From Novosphingobium aerophilum (lineage in GTDB: Bacteria; Pseudomonadota; Alphaproteobacteria; Sphingomonadales; Sphingomonadaceae), in assembly GCF_014230305.1 (NCBI RefSeq), contig NZ_JACLAU010000006.1, positions 62,001 to 126,000 on the forward strand: a DNA stretch of 64,000 nt, written 5' to 3'. This document shows, one piece after another, positions 1 to 8,705 of this stretch. The translations under genes were made by a program, and so were the position numbers. Position 1 is the stretch's first letter. Every line of letters starts with the position of its first letter. Under the pieces are notes generated by a model that saw only the letters and a program-made list of their open reading frames with translations, was not told the DNA's origin and made no database searches.

Positions 1-854
1 GCTCGTGCCTGGGGGCCTGGATCGGAGCCGATCTGGCCGGGCAGGTCGCCGATCTCTATGGCTGGCGCAAGGCCTTCATCGCGCTTGGCATACCGGGGAT
101 CGTGCTGGCCGTGCTGATCCTGCTGACCGTGCGCGAACCGCGCCGCGGGGCGATGGATCAGGGCGCCCGGGCGGTCCCGCCGCCGCTGCCGCTGGCGCAG
201 AGCCTGGGCTTCCTGATCCGCCAGCCCGCGACGATGCACCTGATGATGGGCGGGGCGGTGACCGCGCTGTGGGGCTGGGGCCTGATGTGGTGGACCCCCA
301 CTTACCTGCAGCGGGCCTATCACCTCACCGCAGGGGAAGCGGGCGAGATCCTGGGGCCGATGCACCTGATCGCGGGGAGCCTCGCCACCGTGCTCACCGC
401 CGTGCTGATGGCCAGCAAGGCCATGGCCGATCCGCGCCGGGTGCTGGTGCTGATGGCCGTGGTGGTCGCGCTGATCACCGTGCCGTCGTTCTTCATCTAC
501 TGGACCGCCGACCTGGGCGTGGCCAAGCTGTGCCTGTGGCTGTTTGTCCCGGCGATGTACTTCTACATCGGCCCGTCCTTCGGGCTGCTGCAGAACATCG
601 TCCCGGCGCAGATGCGGGCCACGGCCTGCGCGCTGACCCTGCTGATGGCGAACATCGCCAACCTGGTGATCGCGCCGCAGTTCGTCGGCCTCGTCAGCGA
701 TCATGTCGCCACGGGCGGCGTGGCCGATGCCGCCTCGCTGCGGTTCGCGCTGCTGCTGCTGGCGCCGACCGGGCTGTGGGCCGCCTACCATTACTGGGCG
801 GCGACCAGGAACATCCTGGCCGAGCAGCGCCGGGCCGAGGGCCTGGCCGATTGA
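1..854 (+). CDS. MFS transporter, C-terminal part (5' truncated by window edge)
   Basis: The frame is open from base 3 and ends with TGA, so the gene begins upstream of the window. About 283 residues are visible. The first ones (WIGADLAGQVADLYGWRKAF) resemble the conserved loop between helices 4 and 5 of major facilitator permeases, and several hydrophobic helices follow (for example around ALWGWGLMWWTPTYL and LCLWLFVPAMYFYIGPSFGL). This is the C-terminal half to two thirds of an inner-membrane secondary transporter of the spinster-like/anion symporter type. The substrate cannot be told. A convergent peptidase gene follows after about 90 bases. Confidence 0.85.
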   Translation, partial: SCLGAWIGADLAGQVADLYGWRKAFIALGIPGIVLAVLILLTVREPRRGAMDQGARAVPPPLPLAQSLGFLIRQPATMHLMMGGAVTALWGWGLMWWTPTYLQRAYHLTAGEAGEILGPMHLIAGSLATVLTAVLMASKAMADPRRVLVLMAVVVALITVPSFFIYWTADLGVAKLCLWLFVPAMYFYIGPSFGLLQNIVPAQMRATACALTLLMANIANLVIAPQFVGLVSDHVATGGVADAASLRFALLLLAPTGLWAAYHYWAATRNILAEQRRAEGLAD

Positions 855-944
855 GCAGGAGCCGCGCGGGGCAGCCCATGGGCCCTGGCGGCGGTCATGC
901 TGCCAGGAGGTTGCCGATCGCGGCTGTCCCGGTCCGGTCCGGGC

Positions 945-2723
945 TTAGGGTCGGGGCGCCTTGGTTGCCTGCGGCGCAAAGGTTTCGCCGAAGTAATCGC
1001 CGGCATACCACTGCGGGGCCTTGTCGCCATTCGCCAGGCCGACCGTGATGCGATAGTTCGCTTCGGCAAAGCGCGCCCCGGCACGCCAGTTCCAGGCCAG
1101 GTTCAGGTCATCGGTCGGCTGGTGATAGTCCTTGGCCAGGAAGGTCCCGAAGGCCTGCTCGCCGCCATTGGCGAAGCCCGTCGCCAGGAACACCGCCGGC
1201 ACACCCTTGCGCACGAAGCGATAGTGGTCGGACCGCACGAACAGGGTCTCGGCCGGCATGGGATCCGGGCTGAGCCCGACCTGCATCGGCTTCACCGCCG
1301 CCGCGACGATCGGGCCGAGGGTGGAGTGATCGGCGCCGAACGCGACGAGATCGGTGAACGGGTAGAGCAGCACCGGCATGTCGAGATCGACATTGCCGAC
1401 GATCCCGGCGGCCGGCACGGGCGGGTGGTTGGCGAAGTAATCGGCACCCAGCAGCCCGCGCTCTTCCCCGGTCGTGACCACGAACAGGACCGAGCGACGC
1501 GGGGCCGGCTCATTGGCCATGGCCCGGGCGACCGCCAGGGTGGTGGCGACGCCTGCGGCATTGTCCATCGCGCCGTTGAAGATGCGGTCCGCCGTGGCGG
1601 CCTCGCCGGGCTTGGGCGCTCCCGTGCCAAGGTGGTCGAGGTGGGCCGACAGGACCACGTATTCGCTCTTCAGCGCCGCGTCGGCGCCGGGCAGCAGCGC
1701 CACGACATTGGGGCTGGTGATCCGCTCGGCTGTGCTGCTGACGAAGCCGCGGACCGAGGTCTTGAGCGGGAAGCCCTTGGGCCGCCCGCCCGGCTTGTCC
1801 GCCTCGGCGCGGATCTGCGCCAGGGTGCGCGGTGCGCCCGCGAGCAGGGCGGCGGCGGCCTCGTCATTGACCGCCGCGGCCAGGCGCACACCCGGCGCGG
1901 CCTCGTTTGCGCGGCCGTCGGTACCCACCCAGGCATAGCGTGGGGTTAGGGCCGTACGGATCGAGCGCTCCCACGGCCGGACCTTGAGCGAGGCGTTGGT
2001 GCCCAGCGTGATTACGCCGATCGCGCCGTGCCGTTCGGCCATCTGCGCCTTGGTCGCCGACAGGTTCGCTCCCACCTCGCTGGGCATGCCGACCGGGAAG
2101 CCGCTCAGCACGACCACGATCTTCCCCTTCACGTCGAGCTTGGCGTAATCGTTGATGCCCACCCGGGCATCGTCGATCCCGTAGCCGACGAAGACCAGCG
2201 GCGCCGAGACATCCAGCGCGCGGTCATTGGCGCTGGCCGAGACCAGCACCTGCTTGCCATGCTCGAAGGCCAGCTTGCCCTTGGCTCCGGTGATCTCCAG
2301 CCCTGCCGGGTCCTTGGTGTAGCTGGTCTTCTGGAAGGTGATCCGCTGCAGCCACCCGCGCGTACCATCGGGCCCAGCATCGCCCATCGGCTGGAGCCCC
2401 AGGGCGGCGAAACGCTGGGCGACGAAGCGGGCCGCGATCTCGTGCCCACGGCTGCCGATGTCGCGCCCTTCAAGGAGGTCGTCGGCCAGGAAGGCCACGT
2501 CGGCCTTGAACCGGTCGGGCGAGAAACGGGGATCGAGCGGCATGTCCGCCTCGGCCCTGGCGGGAGCAGGGGCCACGGCACCGGCTGCAGGTTGCGCCGC
2601 CGGGGCGGCCTCGGCCTCATGGTCATGGTCAAGGGCCTCGATCGTCTCGATCGCATGAAGCGGGGTGGCCAGCAGCAGGGCGGGGATCAGGCCGGGAAGC
2701 AGACGGGCAGCAAGGGGACGCAT
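945..2723 (-). CDS. Secreted M28 family zinc peptidase with PA domain
   Basis: 592 aa. I chose the ATG at 2721-2723 because it opens a good signal peptide (MRPLAARLLPGLIPALLLAT...HA); the longer upstream frame has no such signal. A PA-type insert region lies around LVFVGYGIDDARVGINDYAKL. The M28 catalytic core is visible: SAHLDHLG (zinc His/Asp), GAMDNAAG (bridging Asp), TTGEERGLLG (catalytic Glu pair) and SDHYRFV near the C-terminus (last His). The family comprises periplasmic or secreted aminopeptidases and carboxypeptidases, so peptide scavenging is likely. It is monocistronic, convergent with the MFS gene, and its upstream region ends at a MITE-like element. Confidence 0.9.
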   Translation of the reverse strand: MRPLAARLLPGLIPALLLATPLHAIETIEALDHDHEAEAAPAAQPAAGAVAPAPARAEADMPLDPRFSPDRFKADVAFLADDLLEGRDIGSRGHEIAARFVAQRFAALGLQPMGDAGPDGTRGWLQRITFQKTSYTKDPAGLEITGAKGKLAFEHGKQVLVSASANDRALDVSAPLVFVGYGIDDARVGINDYAKLDVKGKIVVVLSGFPVGMPSEVGANLSATKAQMAERHGAIGVITLGTNASLKVRPWERSIRTALTPRYAWVGTDGRANEAAPGVRLAAAVNDEAAAALLAGAPRTLAQIRAEADKPGGRPKGFPLKTSVRGFVSSTAERITSPNVVALLPGADAALKSEYVVLSAHLDHLGTGAPKPGEAATADRIFNGAMDNAAGVATTLAVARAMANEPAPRRSVLFVVTTGEERGLLGADYFANHPPVPAAGIVGNVDLDMPVLLYPFTDLVAFGADHSTLGPIVAAAVKPMQVGLSPDPMPAETLFVRSDHYRFVRKGVPAVFLATGFANGGEQAFGTFLAKDYHQPTDDLNLAWNWRAGARFAEANYRITVGLANGDKAPQWYAGDYFGETFAPQATKAPRP

Positions 2724-2849
2724 CGGACACTCGCGAAACAGGGAACACAAGCGCTCGACGATAAGCCGGTCGGGCCGGGTTGCAAGCAAGGCTTGGGATT
2801 ATCCCTTGCCGCCCGCGCAAAAGGCGGTCGCGCCCGCTCATCCCGACTG

Positions 2850-3121
2850 CTAGAGCCAGTCCTGTTGAGGTGGATAGGCCGTGACGGAGCTGATTTTGGT
2901 TCAGCGCGAGGAGAGAGGAGGGAGCTATGCCGATGCATAGTGACCGACGATGGACGCTGCGCTGGACCAAAATCGGCCCGCCCCGGAGGGGTTGGGCGGA
3001 GCGGGCCGGTGGCCGCGTTGCGGCGCTTGCAGGGGCAACCAGCCCCTGCGGCGCGCCGCGCCTCCCCACCGACCCGCTCCGCCCAATCCCGGCGCATCCA
3101 CCTCAACAGGACAGGCTCTAG
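2850..3121. mobile_element. MITE-like element with 25-bp terminal inverted repeats
   Basis: The left end (2850-2874, starting CTAGAGCCAGTCCTGTTGAG) and the right end (3097-3121) are inverted copies matching at 24 of 25 positions. Inside the left half a second inverted pair (2890-2907 and 2959-2976, 16 of 18 matching, core ATTTTGG) forms a nested palindrome. No transposase reading frame fits inside the 272 bp. The layout suits a non-autonomous transposable element or sphingomonad intergenic repeat. The outer ends themselves read CTAG, so a CTAG target duplication cannot be separated from the termini. The right end lies 10 bases before the AraC start codon. Confidence 0.65.
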
Positions 3122-3130
3122 TCTGCCCCC

Positions 3131-4009
3131 ATGCCCAGGGGGTCCATCTGCGAGCCGGTCGAGGTCAATCCCGCCGCGTTGATCCGGGCCGAGCGGGTCA
3201 CCACCGCGGCGTCTGACCGCGCCCCGGACCGCTTCGCCCACTTCCACGATGCGGCCGAACTGGTCTGGTTCCGCCAGGTTTCGGGCGAGCTGGTGTCCGA
3301 GGATGGCCGGTTCACGCTGAGCCCCGGGACGCTGGTGTTCGTCCCGCCGATGCGTCAGCATGATTTCGCCATTCCCGGGGGTGGGCACGCCTGGGTCCTG
3401 GTCCATCTCGATCCCTTCCTCACCAACGGGCTGATGGCCCGCAGCGGACCCGGCGAGGCAGCCCGATGCCGGGCCGTGTCGTTCGACCGGCGGACGGCCG
3501 AGCGGATCGATGGCCTGTTTGACTGGCTGGTCGAGGTGGCCGGGCAAGATCACCACCGCGACCTCACAGCGGCGCTGGTCGCGGCGATCCTGGCCGCGCT
3601 GTTCGCCGTCGCCGCGGTGGGCCCTGGCGCTGCCGCCAGCACCACCACCGATCCGGCGACCGGAGCGCTCGACCGCTTGCGCCCCGCGCTCGACCTGATT
3701 GCCCGAAACCCCGCGCGGGCCCTCTCGCTGGGCGAGGTGGCCAGCGTCTGCCACTTGTCCGAGGCCTATTTCTCGCGCTCGTTCAAGCGCGTGTTCGGGC
3801 AGACCTTTTCCGCCTATCTGCGCGATTACCGGTTGCGACTGGCGGCCCAGCGCCTGCTGTCGAGCGGCGAGCGGGTCAGCGTGATCGCTCATCAGGCCGG
3901 CTTCGCCAGCCCGGCCCACATGACCGAGCAGTTCCGCCGCCGGTTCGGGGTGGCGCCCAGCGAATACCGCGCGGGCCGGCGTCAAGGGCAAGCACGCGAC
4001 AGCGATTGA
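3131..4009 (+). CDS. AraC family transcriptional regulator
   Basis: 292 aa. The N-terminal half has a cupin-like sensor pattern (FTLSPGTLVFVPPMRQHDF, around residues 58-76). The C-terminal ~100 residues hold the two AraC helix-turn-helix units: LSLGEVASVCHLSEAYFSRS and VSVIAHQAGFASPAHMTEQF, ending FRRRFGVAPSEYR. No ribosome-binding site is evident before the ATG, which lies just after the MITE, so start and promoter are less certain than the family. It is followed after 51 bases by a P450 and an amylase gene on the same strand and may control them. The ligand is unknown, though AraC members often sense sugars or aromatics. Confidence 0.9.
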   Translation: MPRGSICEPVEVNPAALIRAERVTTAASDRAPDRFAHFHDAAELVWFRQVSGELVSEDGRFTLSPGTLVFVPPMRQHDFAIPGGGHAWVLVHLDPFLTNGLMARSGPGEAARCRAVSFDRRTAERIDGLFDWLVEVAGQDHHRDLTAALVAAILAALFAVAAVGPGAAASTTTDPATGALDRLRPALDLIARNPARALSLGEVASVCHLSEAYFSRSFKRVFGQTFSAYLRDYRLRLAAQRLLSSGERVSVIAHQAGFASPAHMTEQFRRRFGVAPSEYRAGRRQGQARDSD

Positions 4010-4060
4010 GCGGTTGCGGGGGGCTGCGTCCGCCACCCGGGCCGTGCGATCCTGGCGTTC

Positions 4061-5248
4061 ATGCCAAAGACCCTGCCGAAATCGCTGCCAAGGCCCAGCC
4101 CGGACGAGATTGACCCCTTCCGTCCCGCCCGCGTGCAATCGGGCGTGCTGCCCGCCCGGTTCGCCGGCGAGCCGATCCCGATGATCCTGCGACATGCCGA
4201 GGTGCGCCGCGCCGCGAAAGACTGGCAAACCTTTTCGTCCGATGCGCCGATGCGGGTGCCGATCCCCTCGGAAGAGGCGGTCCGTTCGGTGCGCCAGTTG
4301 CCGATCGAGGCCGATCCGCCGCTGCACGGCCAGTTCCGCGATCTGCTCAAGCCGGTCTTCCTCCGCCCGCTGCAGCCCGCCTACCAGGCCCGCCTTGACC
4401 GCCTGGTGGCCGGGCTGATCGACGCCGCGGTCGCCCGGCCGCGGATCGAGGTGGTGCGCGATTTCGCCTTGCCGTTGCAATCGCGGGCCCTCGCCCTGCT
4501 GCTGGGCATGCCCGATGCCGCCGCCGAGGAATGGATCGGCTGGGGCACCCACGTGTTCCATGATGGCGGCGACGGCGATGGGAGCGCCAGGGGGCAGGGG
4601 CTCGATCGCTACATCCGCCGGGCGCTGGCCGCCGCCTCGGGCCGTGGCGGCGACGATGTCTTCGCCCTGCTGCAGCGCGCCGAGGTGGCCGGGCGACGTC
4701 TGACCACGGATGAGCAGGTGGGGATCGCCAACTTGGCCTTCGCCGGCGGGCGGGACACGGTCATCCACACGGTCAGCCGGATCGTCGCCCACTTCGCCGG
4801 GCACCGCGCCGAGCTCGAGACGATCTGGCCCGACCCGCGGCGGATCGCCTTCGCCACCGAAGAGTTCGTCCGCTTCGTCTCGCCGCTGACCCATATCGGC
4901 CGGGTCTGTCCCGAGCCGACCGAGGTGGGCGGCGAACCGGTCGCCGCCGATGGCCGGGTGTCGCTGTGCTGGGCCTCGGCCAATCGCGACGAGACCGTGT
5001 TCGACCGCCCCGACGAGATCCGGCTCGACCGTTCGCCCAATCCGCACCTCGGCTTCGGCAGCGGCATCCACACCTGCCTCGGCGCGGCTCAGGCCCGGGC
5101 GATCCTGCGCAGCCTGATCCATCATCTGGGTGCGCGGACCCGGGCGATCACGATCCTCGGCGAGGAGCGGCAATACGACGAGCAGGACAGCTACCGGCGC
5201 TGGGTGGGCTATCGCGCGCTGGACGTTGCCATGGAGGCCCGGACATGA
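4061..5248 (+). CDS. Cytochrome P450
   Basis: 395 aa, the usual size of a soluble bacterial class I P450. The I-helix oxygen-activation motif AGGRDT is at 228-233, the K-helix ExxR at 267-271 (EEFVR), and the haem-thiolate loop GFGSGIHTCLG has Cys339 as iron ligand. The C-helix region DPPLHGQFRDLLKPVF is also typical. It would need a ferredoxin and reductase, neither of which is encoded nearby. The stop codon overlaps the start of the following secreted amylase (ATGA), implying translational coupling. The substrate is not predictable from sequence. Confidence 0.93.
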   Translation: MPKTLPKSLPRPSPDEIDPFRPARVQSGVLPARFAGEPIPMILRHAEVRRAAKDWQTFSSDAPMRVPIPSEEAVRSVRQLPIEADPPLHGQFRDLLKPVFLRPLQPAYQARLDRLVAGLIDAAVARPRIEVVRDFALPLQSRALALLLGMPDAAAEEWIGWGTHVFHDGGDGDGSARGQGLDRYIRRALAAASGRGGDDVFALLQRAEVAGRRLTTDEQVGIANLAFAGGRDTVIHTVSRIVAHFAGHRAELETIWPDPRRIAFATEEFVRFVSPLTHIGRVCPEPTEVGGEPVAADGRVSLCWASANRDETVFDRPDEIRLDRSPNPHLGFGSGIHTCLGAAQARAILRSLIHHLGARTRAITILGEERQYDEQDSYRRWVGYRALDVAMEART

Positions 5249-6873
5249 TCGCACACCGCTTGCTCCGTACGCTGGCAGCCGCGCTGGCCCTGCTGGCGGC
5301 GGGCTCCACCGGCCTCACGGCGGCGGCTCCGGCCCTGGCCCCGGCTCCGGCCCCGGGTCCGACTTTGCCCACGGCGTCGGTCTCGGCCGACCTGTCCGAC
5401 GAGCTGGTCTACCACATCTTCGTGCGCAGCTTCCGCGACAGCAACGGCGACCGGATCGGCGATCTCAACGGCATCCGCGCGAGCATCCCCTACCTGCGCT
5501 CGCTGGGTGTGACCGCCGTGTTGCTCACCCCGCTCTACCCCAGCCGGACCTATCACAACTATTTCGCCACCAGCTTCGAGGGGATCGAGCCGGCCTATGG
5601 CACCCTGGCCGACTATCGCCGCCTGGTCGCCGCGCTGCACCGGGCCGGGATCAAGCTCTATCTCGACATGGAGTTCCAGTACGTCGTCGCCGGGCATCCC
5701 TGGTGGGCGGCGGCAAAGGCTGCACCCACCTCGCCCGCAGGGGACCTCCTGCTGTGGGATGACCGCGCCCGCGGCGTGCTGGCGGAGGGGCCCTTCGGCC
5801 TGCGCGCGTTCGACCATTTCGGGCGCGACCGCCAGGACGTGACCACGGTTGACCTCAAGGCGCCGCCGGTCCGCGCCTGGGTCGACCGCTATCTGGCGAA
5901 CTGGGTCGATCCGAACGGCGATGGCCGCTTCGATGACGGGGTGGACGGGTTCCGGCTCGATCACATGATGGACGATCTCGATTCCCGGGGAGTCCTCACC
6001 GGGCTGTTCACCGACTTCTGGCGGCCCACCTTCACCCGGCTGCGGACGATCAACCCGCGCCTGGCCTTCATCGCCGAGCAGGCTGACTGGAGCAGCTACG
6101 GCGGGGACTATTTCACGCAGGCGGACGTGACCGCGGTCTTCGCCTTCCCGCTGCAGCAGGCGCTCCGCCGGTTCGACAAGGCCGCGCTGGTCGCCGCCCT
6201 GACGCAGACCGCGGCGGTCACCCCACCGGGCAAGTTCCAGTTGGTCTTCGCCGAGAACCACGACATCGCCCGGACCGCCTCGGACCCCGGCATCGATGCC
6301 GAGAAGCTGCGCACCGCGGCCGCCCTGGTGTTCTTTCTCAAGGGGACACCGATCCTCTACCAGGGCCAGGAGCTGGGCATGCGCGGGGTCCGTGACACCG
6401 GCTACACGTCGGACGAGGCGGAGATCCCGCTGCGCGAGGCGTTCAAGTGGGCCGCCACCGACGCCGCGGCCGGGCAGGCGACCTGGTATCGCCGCCCCGG
6501 CGAACGCTACTGGGACCAGCGCAACGCGCGCGATCATGACGGCGGCTCGGTCGCCGAACAGTCCGGTCGCGCCGGTTCGTTGCTGGAACACTATCGTCGG
6601 CTGGCGCGGCTGCGCCAGCGCCATGTCGCCTTGCGGCGGGGTGACCAGACGGTGATCGACAGCGCCCCCGACCTGCTGGCGGTGCGCCGCAGGCTGGCCG
6701 GCGAGAGCTTCGTGCTGGTGGCCAACCTGTCCGCCAGGGACGCGGTCTACACCGGACCGGGCAGCGATCGACCCGATCTGCTGGGCGGCGCCAAGGGTGC
6801 GCGGCTGCAACCCTGGCAGACCGCGCTGTTCTGCACCGGTCCGGCCCAGCGCTGTGCATCGTTGCGGCCTTGA
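5245..6873 (+). CDS. Secreted GH13 family alpha-amylase-like glycoside hydrolase
   Basis: 542 aa from the ATG overlapping the P450 stop. Residues 1-29 form a signal peptide, followed by an Ala/Pro linker. GH13 motifs are complete for the catalytic triad: DGFRLDH (nucleophile Asp239), FIAEQ (acid/base Glu278) and ENHD (Asp340). Conserved region I is unusual: after Asp141 the normal Asn-His is replaced (DMEFQY). The N-terminal YHIFVRSFRDSNGDRIGDLN is typical of maltogenic, trehalose-type and oligosaccharide-active GH13 enzymes. It probably acts on alpha-glucans or maltodextrins in the periplasm or outside the cell. Coupling to a P450 gene is odd. Confidence 0.9.
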   Translation: MIAHRLLRTLAAALALLAAGSTGLTAAAPALAPAPAPGPTLPTASVSADLSDELVYHIFVRSFRDSNGDRIGDLNGIRASIPYLRSLGVTAVLLTPLYPSRTYHNYFATSFEGIEPAYGTLADYRRLVAALHRAGIKLYLDMEFQYVVAGHPWWAAAKAAPTSPAGDLLLWDDRARGVLAEGPFGLRAFDHFGRDRQDVTTVDLKAPPVRAWVDRYLANWVDPNGDGRFDDGVDGFRLDHMMDDLDSRGVLTGLFTDFWRPTFTRLRTINPRLAFIAEQADWSSYGGDYFTQADVTAVFAFPLQQALRRFDKAALVAALTQTAAVTPPGKFQLVFAENHDIARTASDPGIDAEKLRTAAALVFFLKGTPILYQGQELGMRGVRDTGYTSDEAEIPLREAFKWAATDAAAGQATWYRRPGERYWDQRNARDHDGGSVAEQSGRAGSLLEHYRRLARLRQRHVALRRGDQTVIDSAPDLLAVRRRLAGESFVLVANLSARDAVYTGPGSDRPDLLGGAKGARLQPWQTALFCTGPAQRCASLRP

Positions 6874-7046
6874 CGCACGATCGGTCACGCCGTCGCAAGA
6901 TTGTTACACTTTGCGGCACAAATGCCATTTGACCCGGATGGTTACCTGCGTAATGATCCGGTTAACGAAGCCGGCGACCGGGAAGGCGCGGGCATCGCTC
7001 TCATGGCCCCGCAGGTCTGCGCGGGCATCGCTGGTGGAGGCTTACC

Positions 7047-8681
7047 TTGCATCGTCGTGATTTTCTGGCCCTGTCTTCCATGGGCGTGGGCGGGCTTGCC
7101 CTGCCGTCGATCTTCGGCAAGGCGATCGCCGCGGAGGAGCTCGGCTCCGCGCTCGACGTCGGCTTCAAGAAGGGCCTGGCCGATGCGGCGATGAATGCCG
7201 CCACCGCCGCAGGGGCCAGCTATTGCGACGTCCGCGTCGGGCGCTACCTGCGGCAGTTCGTGATCACCCGCGAACGCAACGTGCAGAACATCGTCAACAC
7301 CGAAAGCACCGGGGTCGGCATCCGCGTGATCGCGGGCGGGGCCTGGGGCTTTGCCGCGACCAACGAGCTGACCAAGGACGCGGTGGCCCGTGCCGCCGGC
7401 CAGGCGGTGGCGATCGCCAAGGCCAATGCGGTCCGCCAGACGGCTCCCGTGCAACTGGCGCCGGTCAAGGGCGTGGGCGAGGTGGCGTGGCGCACGCCGA
7501 TCGTGAAGAATTCCATGCAGGTCCCGATCAAGGAGAAGGTCGATCTGCTGATGTCGGTCAACGATGCGGCGCTGGGCGCCGGGGCCGACTTCATCCAGTC
7601 GATCCTGTTCCTGGTGAACGAGCAGAAGTACTTCGCCAGCACCGATGGCAGCTACATCGATCAGGATGTGCACCGGATCTGGCCGCGCATGTCGGTGACC
7701 GCAGTGGACAAGGCCAGCGGCAAGTTCCGCACCCGCGACGAGCTCGCCGCGCCGATGGGCATGGGCTATGAATACATGGACGGCGCCGCTTCCGGGAAGA
7801 CCGTGCTGCCTTGCGGGGTCACCGTTTTCGGCAAGTCCTATGACATGATCGCCGACGCGGCGGCGGCCGCCCGCCACGCGCGGGCCAAGCTGACCGCCCC
7901 CTCGGTCAAGCCGGGCAAGTACGATCTGGTGCTCGATCCGTCGCACACCTGGCTGACCATCCACGAATCGGTCGGCCACCCGCTCGAGCTCGATCGCGTG
8001 CTGGGCTACGAGGCCAACTATGCCGGCACCAGCTTCGCCACCATGGACAAGCTGCAGAGCCGCTTCCAGTACGGCAGCGACAAGGTCAACATCGTGGCCG
8101 ACAAGGTCCAGCCCGGCAGCCTGGGCGCCGTCGCCTATGACGACGAGGGCGTGAAGACCAAGCAGTGGGATCTGATCCGCGACGGCAAGCTGATCGGCTA
8201 CCAGGCCATCCGCGACCAGGCCCATATCGAGGGCAAGACTGAATCCGACGGCTGCTGCTATGCCGATTCCTGGTCCAACGTGCAGTTCCAGCGCATGGCC
8301 AATGTCAGCCTGCAGCCGGGCAAGACGCCGATGAGCGTCGCCGACATGATCGGCGGGGTGGAGAACGGCATCTACATCATCGGCGACGGCAGCTTCTCGA
8401 TCGACCAGCAGCGCTACAACGCCCAGTTCGGCGGGCAGCTGTTCTTCGAGATCAAGAACGGCAAGGTCACCCAGCAGATCGAGGACGTGGCCTACCAGAT
8501 CCGCACCCCGGAGTTCTGGAACGCCTGCGCCGGCGTCTGCGACGAACGCGATTACCGCCTGGGCGGATCGTTCTTCGACGGCAAGGGCCAGCCCTCGCAG
8601 GTCTCGGCCGTGTCGCACGGGTCATCCACCGCGCGCTTCAACGGCATCAACGTCATCAACACCGCTCGCACGCTCGGCTGA
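7047..8681 (+). CDS. tldD: TldD-family metallopeptidase with Tat signal peptide
   Basis: 544 aa starting at TTG, preceded by a strong GGAGG six bases upstream. The N-terminus MHRRDFLALSSMGVGGLALP, followed by AIAAEE, is a twin-arginine signal, so export of the folded enzyme is predicted; well-studied E. coli TldD is cytoplasmic. The TldD zinc motif HExxxH is present (HESVGH, His306/Glu307/His311). TldD normally works with TldE/PmbA as a hetero-protease that degrades unfolded or modified peptides and matures microcin B17. The partner gene follows 24 bases downstream. It heads an eight-gene run that includes MoxR, DUF58 and BatA-like proteins. Confidence 0.88.
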   Translation: MHRRDFLALSSMGVGGLALPSIFGKAIAAEELGSALDVGFKKGLADAAMNAATAAGASYCDVRVGRYLRQFVITRERNVQNIVNTESTGVGIRVIAGGAWGFAATNELTKDAVARAAGQAVAIAKANAVRQTAPVQLAPVKGVGEVAWRTPIVKNSMQVPIKEKVDLLMSVNDAALGAGADFIQSILFLVNEQKYFASTDGSYIDQDVHRIWPRMSVTAVDKASGKFRTRDELAAPMGMGYEYMDGAASGKTVLPCGVTVFGKSYDMIADAAAAARHARAKLTAPSVKPGKYDLVLDPSHTWLTIHESVGHPLELDRVLGYEANYAGTSFATMDKLQSRFQYGSDKVNIVADKVQPGSLGAVAYDDEGVKTKQWDLIRDGKLIGYQAIRDQAHIEGKTESDGCCYADSWSNVQFQRMANVSLQPGKTPMSVADMIGGVENGIYIIGDGSFSIDQQRYNAQFGGQLFFEIKNGKVTQQIEDVAYQIRTPEFWNACAGVCDERDYRLGGSFFDGKGQPSQVSAVSHGSSTARFNGINVINTARTLG

Positions 8682-8705
8682 TCGGCGCGGGGAAGGAAAC
8701 AGATC

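Noticed and set aside
2687..5254. Very long minus-strand open frame (855 codons)
   Set aside because: It is antisense to the AraC and P450 genes, which have complete family motifs; its translation is Gly/Arg/His-rich with no domain.
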